From NCBI RefSeq assembly GCF_014334135.1, contig NZ_CP060497.1, forward strand, positions 4,836,001 to 4,900,000: a stretch of DNA of 64,000 bases, given 5' to 3'. The notes under the pieces are model-generated. The model was given only the letters and a program-made list of their open reading frames with translations, had not been told where the DNA came from and did not search any database. The translations under genes and the position numbers were made by a program. How positions within the stretch are numbered: the stretch's first letter is position 1; each line of letters opens with the position of its first letter. Of the stretch, positions 8,835 through 18,766 are shown in pieces. This stretch comes from Olivibacter sp. SDN3. Lineage in GTDB: Bacteria; Bacteroidota; Bacteroidia; Sphingobacteriales; Sphingobacteriaceae.

Positions 8835-9482
8835 TTAAGCATTTTTTCTTTTAAAAAGGCTTATTTTAGACTCCGTTCCCTTTAATAATCGCTCAATATT
8901 TTTCTGATGTGTAACTAATATCAGTACGCAAATACACATACCATATAACAAAAGTGACTTATAGGGTGTATGAAAAACAAAGACAATACTAAAAGGAAAA
9001 GTAAATCCTGCAGAAATCGATCCGAGGGAAACGTATCGTGTTAACATTAAGATAATCAGAAAAACGCCAACGCACAGCATAGCCGCCTGAAAGTGCACGG
9101 CTAACACCATCCCAAACAACGTAGCCACTCCTTTCCCTCCTCTGAAACCGGCAAAAAGAGGAAATAAATGTCCCATAACTGCAATCACCCCCAGAGCCAA
9201 CTGATAGTTTATAAATAAAACCGAGCCTGTAGGACCAGTTATAGAAACGCCTATAAAATAGGCTAAATTTGTCGCTGTCCAGCCTTTCAAAATATCGATC
9301 AGCATTACAGCAGCCCCTGCCTTTGCGCCTAAAACTCTAAACGTATTCGTAGCTCCCGCGTTCCCACTACCATACTCCCTAACATCAACGCCATAGAAAG
9401 ATTGCCCTAACCATACTGCCGTAGGTATGGAACCGAATAAATAGGCAACCAAAAGTGCAATAATTGCATTAATTGATGTCAT
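8835..9482 (-). CDS. plsY: Acyl-phosphate:glycerol-3-phosphate acyltransferase PlsY
   Basis: Integral membrane enzyme that transfers the acyl group from acyl-phosphate to glycerol-3-phosphate, the first acylation of phospholipid synthesis. It has 215 residues with several hydrophobic segments. The three family signatures are visible: GSIPTAVWLG near residue 17, the GSGNAGATNT loop near 38-47 and GFRGGKGVAT near 113-122. The ATG at 9482 is followed directly by the first membrane helix. It sits 53 bases after nadC on the same strand. Confidence 0.95.
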   Translation of the reverse strand: MTSINAIIALLVAYLFGSIPTAVWLGQSFYGVDVREYGSGNAGATNTFRVLGAKAGAAVMLIDILKGWTATNLAYFIGVSITGPTGSVLFINYQLALGVIAVMGHLFPLFAGFRGGKGVATLFGMVLAVHFQAAMLCVGVFLIILMLTRYVSLGSISAGFTFPFSIVFVFHTPYKSLLLYGMCICVLILVTHQKNIERLLKGTESKISLFKRKNA

Positions 9483-9535
9483 TAGCTACAATGATACTAA
9501 AAAAGAATGATCTTATTAGTAAAATAATCTTAATT

Positions 9536-10399
9536 TCAGTTAACTAATTGTGCTTTAAGGCTCATATCAAGACTTTTAACAGAATGCGTCAATGCCCCCA
9601 TAGAGATATAATCAACGCCACATTCAGCATATTGTTTCGCATTAGCAGCAACAATACCTCCGGAAGCTTCCGTAATAAAACGTCCCTTTACTAACTTAAC
9701 AGCCTCTTCCAAAGACTTGAAATCAAAGTTATCTAGCAAAATTCTGTCGATTTTACCAAATTCGATAACCTCTTTCAATTCTTCCAAATTCCTAACTTCA
9801 ATTTCTACCGCTATATTCTTACCTGTACGCATGATGTAATCATGTGCAGCGGTAAGCGCCAATCCGATACCACCTGCATAATCCACATGATTATCCTTAA
9901 TCAGGATCATATCATACAACCCAAATCTATGATTAACACCTCCTCCTATTCGTACTGCTTCTTTCTCTAAAAACCGCAAACCAGGTGTAGTTTTGCGGGT
10001 ATCTAATACCTTCGTATCAGTTCCTTTCAATGCTTCCACGATATGCCTTGTCGTAGTAGCAATCCCGCTCATCCGTTGCATCAGGTTCAAAACTAAGCGT
10101 TCGGCAATTAAAATAGCATGTACATCACCTTTAACGACTAGCACCACATCTCCTTTTTTTACCAGTGCACCATCTTGAAGGTACACCTCCACCGCTAATG
10201 AAGAATCTACTGTATTAAAAACTTCTAAAGCTACCTTCACCCCTGCTAAAACCCCATCTTCTTTTATAATTAACTTAGCTTGACCTTTCTTTCCCTGCGG
10301 TATAGTAGATAAGGAGGTATGGTCTCCATCACCCACATCTTCATTTAATGCCTGAGTTATCAGTGCACGCAACTGCTTATTATATATATCGCCCATCAT
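9536..10399 (-). CDS. nadC: Nicotinate-nucleotide pyrophosphorylase (carboxylating)
   Basis: Quinolinate phosphoribosyltransferase, which converts quinolinate and PRPP to nicotinate mononucleotide in de novo NAD synthesis. It has 287 residues. Motifs are LVLNLMQRMSGIAT (about 102-115), DTRKTTPGLR (about 136-145) and the substrate-binding stretch GGGVNHRFGLYDMILIKDNH. The C-terminal GxxSMGALTHS is also present. The protein could start at either of two adjacent ATGs (10399 or 10396). It lies between the DUF4783 gene and plsY on the same strand. It is cytoplasmic. Confidence 0.95.
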   Translation of the reverse strand: MMGDIYNKQLRALITQALNEDVGDGDHTSLSTIPQGKKGQAKLIIKEDGVLAGVKVALEVFNTVDSSLAVEVYLQDGALVKKGDVVLVVKGDVHAILIAERLVLNLMQRMSGIATTTRHIVEALKGTDTKVLDTRKTTPGLRFLEKEAVRIGGGVNHRFGLYDMILIKDNHVDYAGGIGLALTAAHDYIMRTGKNIAVEIEVRNLEELKEVIEFGKIDRILLDNFDFKSLEEAVKLVKGRFITEASGGIVAANAKQYAECGVDYISMGALTHSVKSLDMSLKAQLVN

Positions 10400-10514
10400 G
10401 TTAAATTGGCCTCAAACCTAACAAAAATTTTGAGATTTATAAATCAACAACGATTACAATAATATTAAAAAAGATAAAAAAATGAAGTTGCCTGTAATTG
10501 AAAAACTAATTTCA

Positions 10515-10907
10515 TTATCCCATTTTATCGATACGGATATCGGTAATTAGGTATTTTGAATTGAAATTCTTAAGTGATATAGATACTCTATATTGTTGTG
10601 AAACCGTATTAGTTTCCAACACCACATACCAATTATTAGCGTTGGGCTCCATTCGATGGGTAATCTTAGCACCTCTAAAGTTATGCTTATCAAAAAAATT
10701 CCTTAACAGTATCTCCGTTTGGCTCTTAGAATAGGTATTGTTCTCTTCTAAAAGGGATAGGCTTATGGTGCTTGAAAGATGTACGGCGAGCTCTTTACTA
10801 TTACCTGTAGCAAAGCAACGGGCTATATCATCAACAATATCGATGCTAGCAAACGTATGCATAACGATATTGGACAACAAGCAAATTAAAACAATTAGTC
10901 TCTTCAT
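10515..10907 (-). CDS. DUF4783 family exported protein
   Basis: A small 130-residue protein with a signal peptide (MKRLIVLICLLSNIVMHTFAS) and a mature domain resembling the NTF2-like/SnoaL-type fold of the DUF4783 family. The visible pattern IARCFATGNSKELAVHLSSTI followed by alternating strands matches that family in Bacteroidota. The function is unknown and it is probably periplasmic. It starts the reverse-strand run with nadC, plsY and the M48 protease, although the gap to nadC is about 115 bases. Confidence 0.75.
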   Translation of the reverse strand: MKRLIVLICLLSNIVMHTFASIDIVDDIARCFATGNSKELAVHLSSTISLSLLEENNTYSKSQTEILLRNFFDKHNFRGAKITHRMEPNANNWYVVLETNTVSQQYRVSISLKNFNSKYLITDIRIDKMG

Positions 10908-11084
10908 TATCCCGTTGGCGGTATTAAGTCAAAAGTGTATCCTATGTTATAAGTCATGAATGACATTCAGCTATCCAGCACATATAGGTAGCTAAAAGCA
11001 TGCCATTTTGACAAATTGAACAGGCAAAAAAAAATCAAAGTGCCCATATTTAAAAAAAATTAAGGATGTGATCATTTTTTGTGT

Positions 11085-11092
11085 TAGGTTTG
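11085..11092 (+). promoter_or_regulatory. Candidate -7 element for gpmI
   Basis: TAGGTTTG matches TAnnTTTG exactly and lies 39 bases before the gpmI ATG. A good -33 TTG is not evident. Confidence 0.45.
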
Positions 11093-11130
11093 TGATAAAA
11101 AGAGAATCATAAAATAAAAGAATAGCTAAA

Positions 11131-12648
11131 ATGAAGAAAGCAATGCTCATGATCCTTGATGGTTTAGGTTATGGAAAAGATGATGATTCCAATGCAGTGC
11201 GAGCTGCAAACACCCCATTCTTGGATCACTTATTAGCAACATATCCCAACGCAAAATTAGAAGCATCTGGGGAGGCCGTAGGGCTTCCAGATGGACAAAT
11301 GGGTAATTCTGAGGTTGGACATATGAATTTAGGTGCTGGCAGAATCGTTTACCAGGAATTAGGCCGTATACATAAAGCGGTAGAGGATGGTGAGCTCAGG
11401 GAGAATAGTGTCCTACGCCAAGCTTTTAATTATGCAAAAAGCGAACACAAAAATGTACACTTTATAGGCTTAGTATCCGACGGGGGTGTACATGCTCATA
11501 CAAAACATTTACGCGGATTATGTGATGCCGCTAAATCTGCTGGTATAACAAATGTTTATATCCATGCTTTCCTTGACGGACGAGATACCGACCCGCATTC
11601 GGGCATTCAATACATTAAAGACCTAGAATCTTTTTTGCCAGATAGTGTTGGCACTCTCGCTTCTGCGATCGGGCGATACTATGCAATGGACAGAGACAAT
11701 CGTTGGGAACGGGTGAAAGAGGCTTATGATTTATTAGTACACGGAACGGGCAAGGAAACCAAAAATATTGAAGATGCTATAGAGCAATCGTATAAAGATG
11801 GTATAACCGATGAATTTGTGAAACCAATCGTCAGACTAGACGACAATGGAAAGCCCATTGCCACTATAGCTGATGGAGATGTTGTTATCTGTTTTAACTT
11901 TAGAACAGACCGAGGTCGAGAAATCACCTTAGCGCTCACACAAAAAGCATTCCCTGAATATAATATCAAACCGCTTAACTTACGGTATATTACTATGACA
12001 ACCTATGACGAAACATTCAAAAATGTGGATGTTGTTTTTCATAAAGATGATGTCACAGAGACCATAGGCGAGGTATTGGAAAAAAATGGAAAAACACAGG
12101 TTCGTATTGCCGAAACAGAAAAATATCCGCACGTTACTTTCTTTTTCTCTGGCGGCAGGGAAAAAGAATTTGTAGATGAGTCTCGCATACTTATACCCTC
12201 TCCCAAAGTAGCCACCTATGATCTACAGCCAGAGATGAGTGCACAAGGGATTACAGATGCGATATGCAAAGAAATGGAAAACAATCACCCCGACTTTATC
12301 TGCCTCAACTTTGCCAATCCAGATATGGTGGGACATACAGGTGTATTTAGCGCTGTTGTTAAAGCAGTGGAAACAGTGGATGCCTGCACCAAACAAGTAG
12401 TAGAGAAAGGCATACAAGAGGGTTATTCTTTTATTATTATTGCTGATCATGGTAACTCAGAGTTTATGATTAATGAAGATGGGTCTGTGAATACCGCCCA
12501 TACAACTAACCTTGTTCCCTGCATTCTCATTGATAAAGATTATAAGCAAATAAAAGATGGGAAGTTAGGTGACGTCGCTCCTACCATTCTCACGTTATTG
12601 AATATTTCCATTCCCCAGAAAATGACGGGTGAAGTATTGGTAAGCTAA
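11131..12648 (+). CDS. gpmI: 2,3-bisphosphoglycerate-independent phosphoglycerate mutase
   Basis: Manganese-dependent glycolytic enzyme interconverting 3- and 2-phosphoglycerate, 505 residues, alkaline phosphatase superfamily. The first metal site is LDGLGYG (residues 9-15). The phosphorylated nucleophile is S60 in GQMGNSEVGHMNLGAGR. DGRDTDPHSG (about 150-159), RYYAMDRDNRW and the C-terminal ADHGNSE metal motif are all present. It is cytoplasmic and monocistronic, with a TAnnTTTG box upstream and an inverted repeat after the stop. Confidence 0.97.
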   Translation: MKKAMLMILDGLGYGKDDDSNAVRAANTPFLDHLLATYPNAKLEASGEAVGLPDGQMGNSEVGHMNLGAGRIVYQELGRIHKAVEDGELRENSVLRQAFNYAKSEHKNVHFIGLVSDGGVHAHTKHLRGLCDAAKSAGITNVYIHAFLDGRDTDPHSGIQYIKDLESFLPDSVGTLASAIGRYYAMDRDNRWERVKEAYDLLVHGTGKETKNIEDAIEQSYKDGITDEFVKPIVRLDDNGKPIATIADGDVVICFNFRTDRGREITLALTQKAFPEYNIKPLNLRYITMTTYDETFKNVDVVFHKDDVTETIGEVLEKNGKTQVRIAETEKYPHVTFFFSGGREKEFVDESRILIPSPKVATYDLQPEMSAQGITDAICKEMENNHPDFICLNFANPDMVGHTGVFSAVVKAVETVDACTKQVVEKGIQEGYSFIIIADHGNSEFMINEDGSVNTAHTTNLVPCILIDKDYKQIKDGKLGDVAPTILTLLNISIPQKMTGEVLVS

Positions 12649-12668
12649 TAAACCTAACGTCTTTAGAT

Positions 12669-12708
12669 AAAGCTCTTAATATGTCATTAATTGTTGTTTA
12701 AGAGCTTT
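12669..12708 (+). terminator. Probable terminator of gpmI
   Basis: An 11-bp perfect inverted repeat, AAAGCTCTTAA (12669-12679) and TTAAGAGCTTT (12698-12708), lies 20 bases after the gpmI stop. The T-run is short, so termination may be partial. Confidence 0.5.
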
Positions 12709-12761
12709 ATCAATTAAAGTTATAGACGGGACGAGCTATATACCGATAAAATCATTTATAA

Positions 12762-13304
12762 ATGAAAACAGCATACCTATTAACGATACTTTTGGGCGTC
12801 CTTCTGTTCTCATGTTCTAATCAGGAGCAACCTATACAAATGACCAATCAAAATCCGTATTTTGATATCAAGGGGTACTTTAAAGAACAGATGCAGCGCT
12901 TAGAACAGAAAAATAACGTAGTCATTAAGACGGTGAGCAAAAACAATGATCGGGAGAGCCAACGCATTGAGATAAATAACTGGGAAAATGAGCTAGAGCT
13001 GTTCACTGCATCTGATATTAATAAACCCGATTGGCTAAAGAGTTATCGTATTGATAGCACTGAAAATCAATTAGTTTATAAAAGTAATGATCCCAAATTA
13101 CGCACCAAACTTATCACCATTTACAAGGGCGATGACGGCACGGTTGAACGCATTAACATTATCAATAGCGATGAAAACTGGCTTTACAGTTCTGAGGAAA
13201 ACCTAGATTATATCCCCGATTCGACTTATCGCATACGGAAACAACAAGCTATTCGTTTCATAGGGGAAAATCAATACGAAATTATTGGAGAATTATCCCA
13301 TTAA
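12762..13304 (+). CDS. Hypothetical lipoprotein
   Basis: A 180-residue protein with a lipoprotein signal peptide (MKTAYLLTILLGVLLFSCSN, lipid-attachment Cys at residue 18). The mature part is polar and predicted strand-rich, with no domain I recognise. The C-terminal half (TYRIRKQQAIRFIGENQYEIIG) resembles the closing strands of small Bacteroidota lipoproteins. It converges with the TPR gene across a shared bidirectional terminator. Location at the inner face of the outer membrane is inferred from the signal. No function is assigned. Confidence 0.75.
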   Translation: MKTAYLLTILLGVLLFSCSNQEQPIQMTNQNPYFDIKGYFKEQMQRLEQKNNVVIKTVSKNNDRESQRIEINNWENELELFTASDINKPDWLKSYRIDSTENQLVYKSNDPKLRTKLITIYKGDDGTVERINIINSDENWLYSSEENLDYIPDSTYRIRKQQAIRFIGENQYEIIGELSH

Positions 13305-13315
13305 AACCTAAAAAT

Positions 13316-13352
13316 AAAAAAGGCGTCCATGCATATGCTGAGCGCCTTTTTT
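13316..13352. terminator. Bidirectional terminator
   Basis: AAAAAAGGCG (13316-13325) pairs perfectly with CGCCTTTTTT (13343-13352). A-run and T-run flank the stem, so it works in both directions between the convergent lipoprotein and TPR genes. Confidence 0.8.
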
Positions 13353-13371
13353 AATGGTAAAATAGCTGTTT

Positions 13372-14040
13372 TTATTTTAGGTTACCCTTATAAATTTTCA
13401 CCTTTTTAATCTCTTTGGCTAAATCCTCTCGTTTAGCGTTAGCGTTCAACACATGCTGTAAATCATCAATACTCTTTTGATAGGTTTCAGCCGCTTGCTC
13501 TTTATCATACACTGCAGTAGAATTGGTTCCTTGCAAAATACCGAGATCCCGATAAGCCATTCCCCTGCTTTGATAGTACGACAGATCGTCAGGATTTAGC
13601 TGAATCGCTTGGCTAAAATCGTCTATACTTCCCTGTAACATTTTACTCCTTTCAGTTTCGTTCAACTTATTATCACCCTGTACAGCCAGCGTATTTCTAG
13701 CTTTACCCCTCCAATAATAGGCAGAAAAATTATTAGGACTTTGGTCCAAAAGTTTCGTAAAAGAGTTGATTGCTTTATTGTATTCTGCACATCTAATTTG
13801 CGAGTATCCAAGCATATAGGTTACCAACGTATCTGGATTTTTCACTTTTTCCAGCGCATTCACTGCAGCTTTGAAATCGCCATCCATAATAGCTTTGTTT
13901 CCTAAACGAACATATGGATTACTTGATGAAGACTGCGATTGAGCAGCTACCGTCCCAACTGAAAAAAGAAAAACCCCTATCACTACCAAGCGTTTTACCA
14001 TTTTACCAAAATTCATAAACTGATTGCTTCTAATATTCAT
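13372..14040 (-). CDS. Secreted tetratricopeptide-repeat protein
   Basis: A 222-residue protein with a signal peptide (core KRLVVIGVFLFSVGTVAAQ) and TPR units: residues about 45-80 (GNKAIMDGDFKAAVNALEKV), about 85-115 (EYNKAINSFTKLLDQSPNNFSAYYWRG, given in two parts: EYNKAINSFTKL and SAYYWRG), and about 125-165 (SIDDFSQAIQLNPDDLSYYQ). The true start may be one of the internal Met codons at 14016 or 14001, because the hydrophobic core only begins near residue 17. It is a periplasmic protein-interaction scaffold by family. It is divergent from lon, and a palindrome lies 34 bases upstream of the first possible start. Confidence 0.82.
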   Translation of the reverse strand: MNIRSNQFMNFGKMVKRLVVIGVFLFSVGTVAAQSQSSSSNPYVRLGNKAIMDGDFKAAVNALEKVKNPDTLVTYMLGYSQIRCAEYNKAINSFTKLLDQSPNNFSAYYWRGKARNTLAVQGDNKLNETERSKMLQGSIDDFSQAIQLNPDDLSYYQSRGMAYRDLGILQGTNSTAVYDKEQAAETYQKSIDDLQHVLNANAKREDLAKEIKKVKIYKGNLK

Positions 14041-14073
14041 TACTTAATTATAAAATTTCTTTCCTAATAATTT

Positions 14074-14089
14074 CTGACTTGACAGTCAG
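14074..14089. promoter_or_regulatory. Palindrome upstream of TPR gene
   Basis: CTGAC-TTGACA-GTCAG, a perfect 5-bp-arm palindrome. Its right part TGACAGTCAGCC (14080-14091) is the exact reverse complement of GGCTGACTGTCA (14445-14456) near lon. A candidate operator. Confidence 0.45.
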
Positions 14090-14440
14090 CCAATATAGCC
14101 TTTTACCTCTTGTAACGTAATGTTTAAAAAATCGATATCCCCCTTGTATTAACAACATCAATTATTTACATTGGTCAGAGTTAATAAATTACTACCCTAA
14201 AGATAGCAATCTAGTTGCCATTTCGACATAAAAATAAACTAAAAAATGTGTATTTTATTGTGTAGTAACAAATATCACTCATTTACAGTGAATTAAAATT
14301 TCATTAGGGCCAATCAAAATATTTTATATGGCAAAAAATGATGACCTTTAAATATGACAAAAATACTAAAATATACTACGGAAACCGCTTTGGCATGGCC
14401 ATTGCAACAATAACTATTCGGTCATAAAAGCAACGAAACC

Positions 14441-14456
14441 GACAGGCTGACTGTCA
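14441..14456. promoter_or_regulatory. Palindrome upstream of lon
   Basis: GACAG-GCTGA-CTGTC (14441-14455), followed by ATTTTGAC. It lies 63 bases before the lon start and is the inverted partner of the site at 14080-14091. A candidate stress-related operator; the regulator is unknown. Confidence 0.45.
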
Positions 14457-14518
14457 TTTTGACTAATTATTTTTTTTGACGAGAAGACATAGACAATTTA
14501 AAAATTTAAAACATACAG

Positions 14519-16975
14519 ATGAGCAAGTTTGATCTTTTTGATTTTAACCAAGCGCTACCGATCATAAATGAGGACACAGAATTCTTCCCACTATTTACAC
14601 AGCAGGATGAGGACGATATGAGCAGCGAAGAACTACCGGAAGTTTTATCTATTTTACCATTAAGAAACACTGTTTTATTTCCAGGGGTTGTAATCCCTAT
14701 TACTGTAGGACGAGATAAATCTATAAAACTTATTAAAGAGGCCTATAAAGGAGACCGAACAATCGGCGTTGTTTCACAGAAGGATATGTCAATTGAAGAT
14801 CCTACTTTTGATCAGTTACATACTGTAGGGACAGTTGCTATGATTATTAAGATGCTTCAAATGCCCGATGGGAACACTACGGTTATCATACAGGGGAAAC
14901 AACGTTTCAAATTAAAAGAAGAAGTACAATCTGAGCCTTACATCAAAGCTTCGATCGACCGTTTTATAGAGGAAAAAGCAAAAAAGGAAAAGGAATTTAA
15001 TGCGTTAATGTCTTCGATTAAAGAGTTAGCGCTCCAGATTATCAATATATCACCCAATATTCCGAGCGAGACGGGTATTGCTATAAAAAACATTGAGAGT
15101 TCTTCATTTCTTATAAATTTCATCTCGTCTAACATGAATGCTGACTTAGCTTTAAAACAGAAGCTTTTAGAGATGAAAGACATCAAACAGCGCGCTAATA
15201 GGGTATTGGAACAGTTGACAGCAGAGCTACAATTGTTGGAACTCAAAAACCAAATTCAAAATAAGGTACGCGTTGATCTAGATAAACAGCAGCGTGATTA
15301 CTTCCTTAACCAGCAGCTTAAAACGATACAAGAAGAACTTGGAGGCTCTACACCGGACTTAGAAATTGAGGAACTTCGAAAAAAATCTCAACAAAAGAAA
15401 TGGGGCAAGGAGATAAATAATCACTTTAACAAAGAATTAGATAAATTAAGTAGGATTAACCCAGCAGCGGCAGATTACTCTGTACAATTAAATTATTTGG
15501 AATTACTGATTGATCTTCCCTGGAACGAATTCAGTAAAGACAATTTCGATTTAAAACGGGCTGAAAGGATTTTAGATAAAGATCACTATGGCCTGGAAAA
15601 AGTCAAACGGCGCATCATCGAATATTTAGCTGTATTAAAATTAAAGAGTGATATGAAAGCGCCTATCTTATGTTTGGTAGGGCCTCCAGGAGTTGGTAAA
15701 ACATCGCTCGGTAAATCAATAGCCAAAGCACTCAATCGGAAATATGTCCGGATGGCGCTCGGTGGTGTTCGGGATGAAGCGGAAATCAGAGGGCACAGAA
15801 AAACATATATAGGAGCAATGCCTGGAAGGATTATTCAATCTATCAAAAAAGCAGGTACGTCAAATCCAGTCTTTGTATTGGATGAAATAGATAAAGTGGG
15901 AAATGATTTTAGAGGGGACCCTTCTTCTGCTTTGTTAGAGGTTTTAGATCCTGAACAGAACAACGCCTTCTATGATCATTATGTGGAAATGGATTATGAC
16001 CTGTCAAATGTTATGTTCATAGCTACTGCTAATTCTTTGAACAACGTACAACCTGCATTACTTGATCGGATGGAGATCATCGAAGTAAATGGATATACTA
16101 TTGAGGAAAAAATAGAGATTGCAAAAAAACACCTGCTACCTAAACAAAGGGAACAACACGGCTTAAGTGCTAAGGAGATATCTCTCAAAAGCAATATTAT
16201 CGAGAAAGTTATTGATGAATACACCCGCGAGTCGGGAGTGAGGGGTTTGGAAAAAAGAATAGGTGCGCTTGTGCGGGGCGCAGCTACGCACATCGTCATG
16301 GAAAGCCCAATTGGGCCATCCATCAACTATAAAGATATGGTTGATATTCTCGGGGCACCTATTTACGATAAAGATTTTTATGAGACAAACGATGTCGCCG
16401 GTGTAGTAACGGGTTTAGCTTGGACGCAAGTTGGCGGAGATATTTTATTTATAGAATCGAGTTTGAGTCCTGGAAAAGGTAAACTCACGTTGACTGGAAA
16501 CTTAGGAGATGTTATGAAAGAATCTGCAGGCATCGCCATGGCGTATCTTCGTGCGCACGCAGCAGATTTTGATATAGACTATCAGTTGTTCGATAAATGG
16601 GATGTGCATATACATGTACCTGCAGGCGCAACTCCCAAAGATGGACCATCAGCGGGGGTTACTATGTTAACAGCGTTAGCTTCATCTTTCACGCAGCGCA
16701 AAGTTAGAGCCAACCTGGCAATGACAGGCGAAATAACCCTTCGGGGAAAAGTACTTCCAGTAGGAGGTATTAAAGAAAAGATTTTAGCAGCAAAAAGAGC
16801 TAATATCAAAGACATTATCTTATGTAAAGCCAACAGGAAAGATATTTTGGAAATTAAGGAAGATTATATCAAAGATCTGACCTTCCACTACGTAAGCGAA
16901 ATGAGTGAAGTTATCGATATTGCATTGTTGAGCGAAAAGGTAAAAAAGCCGCTGGACTTTGATACCATCAAGTAG
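14519..16975 (+). CDS. lon: ATP-dependent protease Lon
   Basis: Cytoplasmic AAA+ serine protease for misfolded and regulatory proteins, 818 residues. It has an N-terminal substrate-binding domain (about 40-240, with [16 protein letters not shown]), a long coiled-coil segment (about 240-350), an AAA+ module with Walker [10 protein letters not shown] (K394) and Walker [11 protein letters not shown], and a C-terminal protease domain. The Ser-Lys dyad is intact, with S711 in PKDGPSAG and K754 in [12 protein letters not shown]. An acidic 40-residue N-terminal extension precedes the LON domain. The gene is monocistronic. The IS1182-family insertion starts 6 bases after its stop and does not touch the coding sequence. 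Confidence 0.97.
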   Translation: MSKFDLFDFNQALPIINEDTEFFPLFTQQDEDDMSSEELPEVLSILPLRNTVLFPGVVIPITVGRDKSIKLIKEAYKGDRTIGVVSQKDMSIEDPTFDQLHTVGTVAMIIKMLQMPDGNTTVIIQGKQRFKLKEEVQSEPYIKASIDRFIEEKAKKEKEFNALMSSIKELALQIINISPNIPSETGIAIKNIESSSFLINFISSNMNADLALKQKLLEMKDIKQRANRVLEQLTAELQLLELKNQIQNKVRVDLDKQQRDYFLNQQLKTIQEELGGSTPDLEIEELRKKSQQKKWGKEINNHFNKELDKLSRINPAAADYSVQLNYLELLIDLPWNEFSKDNFDLKRAERILDKDHYGLEKVKRRIIEYLAVLKLKSDMKAPILCLVGPPGVGKTSLGKSIAKALNRKYVRMALGGVRDEAEIRGHRKTYIGAMPGRIIQSIKKAGTSNPVFVLDEIDKVGNDFRGDPSSALLEVLDPEQNNAFYDHYVEMDYDLSNVMFIATANSLNNVQPALLDRMEIIEVNGYTIEEKIEIAKKHLLPKQREQHGLSAKEISLKSNIIEKVIDEYTRESGVRGLEKRIGALVRGAATHIVMESPIGPSINYKDMVDILGAPIYDKDFYETNDVAGVVTGLAWTQVGGDILFIESSLSPGKGKLTLTGNLGDVMKESAGIAMAYLRAHAADFDIDYQLFDKWDVHIHVPAGATPKDGPSAGVTMLTALASSFTQRKVRANLAMTGEITLRGKVLPVGGIKEKILAAKRANIKDIILCKANRKDILEIKEDYIKDLTFHYVSEMSEVIDIALLSEKVKKPLDFDTIK

Positions 16976-17012
16976 CCAAACGGAGCTGTCTAAAAAGCCC
17001 TATTAATAGAAG

Positions 17013-17053
17013 ATCCCCGATACTGAAAAAGTGTCGGGGATTTTTATTTTTTG
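17013..17053 (+). terminator. Terminator inside the IS left end
   Basis: An 11-bp stem, ATCCCCGATAC (17013-17023) with GTGTCGGGGAT (17031-17041, one G-T pair), has a 7-base loop and is followed by TTTTATTTTTT. It stands before the transposase gene, so it should block read-through from lon into the transposase. An identical copy is at 29926-29966. Confidence 0.85.
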
Positions 17054-17076
17054 TCCTAAAAAACAGTTATTTTTAG

Positions 17077-18723
17077 GTGCACCCAAACAATATGGCAAAC
17101 ATACTATTCAAAGCATTACCGTCCAACAGTCCGAGCCTGTTTCCGGAAGATATTTTTGCAAAGATCCCAGAGAACCACCCGGTACGTCTGGTAAATGCAG
17201 TGGTTGACAGACTGAACATCGACCACATCATAGGACAGTACAAAGGTGGCGGCACGAGCAGTTTACATCCGCGTATGATGATCAAAGTGCTGTTCTATGC
17301 CTATCTGGGCAACATCTATTCGTGCCGCAGGATAGAAAAGGCCTTACAGGAGAATATCTATTTCATGTGGCTTTCGGGCCACAGTGCACCGGATTACCGA
17401 ACGATCAACCACTTCCGTGGCAAAAGACTTAAAGGGCATATCCATTCCCTTTTTGCCGATGTTGTCCGTTTGCTTGCCGAACTGGGCTATGTAAGCCTAA
17501 AGGTCCAGTACATAGACGGTACAAAGATTGAATCGGCGGCAGGCCGTTACACTTTTGTATGGAAAGGTTCGGTGGAAAAGAACAAAGCAAAACTGGAAAA
17601 TAAAATACAGTCGGTCCTCTCGGACATTGAATCACAGATAAAACAGGACCAATCGGAACTGGGCAGGGATGAAACACCCAAACCTATTAAGAGCAATGAG
17701 CTCAGGGACAGACTTTCTTTACTGAACGAAAAGCTCAAAGCAACAGCAAAACCTACCCAAAAACAGCTTAAAAAGCTGCGGGAAGAACATCTTCCAAGGC
17801 TGGAAAAGTACGAAAAGCAATTGGCTACACTGGGGGAAAGGAACAGTTACAGCAAAACCGATGAAGATGCCACCTTCATGCGGCTGAAAGATGACCACAT
17901 GCAGAACGGGCAGCTCAAACCGGCCTACAACACGCAGATCAGTACGGAAGAACAGTTCATCACCCACTACAGTATCCACCAGACAAGCACCGATACCACC
18001 ACATTGGAAGACCATCTTGATAGCTTCGAAGATCAATATAACAGGCAGAGCGATGTGGTGGTGGCCGATGCCGGTTACGGAAGTGAAGAGAACTATGAAA
18101 TGCTGGAATCAAAGAACATAGAAGGTTACGTGAAATATAATTACTTCCACAAAGAGCAGAAACGCAACCAGAGGAACAATCCTTTTCTATTACAGAACCT
18201 GTATTATCATAAAGAGCAGGACTTCTATGTGTGCCCGATGGGACAGAAGATGGAGTTTGCCGGTAAGGGAATACGCAAAAGCACCAATGGATATAGTTCC
18301 CGGGTGAGCTATTACAGGGCCGAACGCTGTGAAGGCTGCCCGCTTCGGGGGCAGTGCCATAAAGCGCAGGGAAACAGGATCATCGAAGTCAACCACCGGT
18401 TGAACGAACTGAAGACCAGGGCACGCGAACGTCTAACATCGGAAACAGGAAAGTACCACCGGAGTAAACGCCCCATAGAAGTGGAGGCGGTCTTCGGACA
18501 GATGAAAAGCAACAACAGATTCAACAGGTTAACCATGAGGGGGCTTGAAAAGGTCGATATTGAGTTCGCCCTGATGTGTATAGGGCATAACCTGAGAAAA
18601 TGGTCGAAAAAGCTCCTGAAAACAACTTCGTCAGGCCCAAACAACGAACCTAAATACAATAATCCCCTTATTTATGACCCCAAATGGATAAACTACTGCT
18701 ATCAACCATTGGTCGCAGAGTAA
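17077..18723 (+). CDS. IS1182-family transposase
   Basis: A DDE transposase of up to 548 residues. The frame can begin with GTG at 17077 or ATG at 17092, which begins MANILFKALPSNSP; the latter fits the family better. The DUF772-like N-terminal domain has NHPVRLV and the YRTINHFRG motif. Candidate catalytic acids are D in YIDGTKIES, D in VVADAGYGSEENYE and E in PIEVEAVFGQMK. A Cys-rich segment with CEGCPLRGQCHKA precedes the last acid. The gene is intact here and identical in protein sequence to the interrupted copy, so this copy could supply active transposase. Confidence 0.93.
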   Translation: MHPNNMANILFKALPSNSPSLFPEDIFAKIPENHPVRLVNAVVDRLNIDHIIGQYKGGGTSSLHPRMMIKVLFYAYLGNIYSCRRIEKALQENIYFMWLSGHSAPDYRTINHFRGKRLKGHIHSLFADVVRLLAELGYVSLKVQYIDGTKIESAAGRYTFVWKGSVEKNKAKLENKIQSVLSDIESQIKQDQSELGRDETPKPIKSNELRDRLSLLNEKLKATAKPTQKQLKKLREEHLPRLEKYEKQLATLGERNSYSKTDEDATFMRLKDDHMQNGQLKPAYNTQISTEEQFITHYSIHQTSTDTTTLEDHLDSFEDQYNRQSDVVVADAGYGSEENYEMLESKNIEGYVKYNYFHKEQKRNQRNNPFLLQNLYYHKEQDFYVCPMGQKMEFAGKGIRKSTNGYSSRVSYYRAERCEGCPLRGQCHKAQGNRIIEVNHRLNELKTRARERLTSETGKYHRSKRPIEVEAVFGQMKSNNRFNRLTMRGLEKVDIEFALMCIGHNLRKWSKKLLKTTSSGPNNEPKYNNPLIYDPKWINYCYQPLVAE

Positions 18724-18766
18724 CATCCTAAAACCGATAGACTCTACAGGTAGATACAAAACGAAA

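Larger units (their letters stand above)
14041..14518. other. Long intergenic region between TPR gene and lon
   Basis: 478 bases without a recognisable gene. The content is AT-rich. The only clear structures are two palindromes sharing the 12-mer TGACAGTCAGCC in opposite orientation, one near each gene end (listed separately). No TAnnTTTG box is found near lon. Confidence 0.6.

Noticed and set aside
17429-18659. Several 60-115 residue open frames on the reverse strand of the IS1182 transposase (also in the second copy)
   Set aside because: They are frame shadows of the transposase; they lack signals and recur identically only because the element is duplicated.
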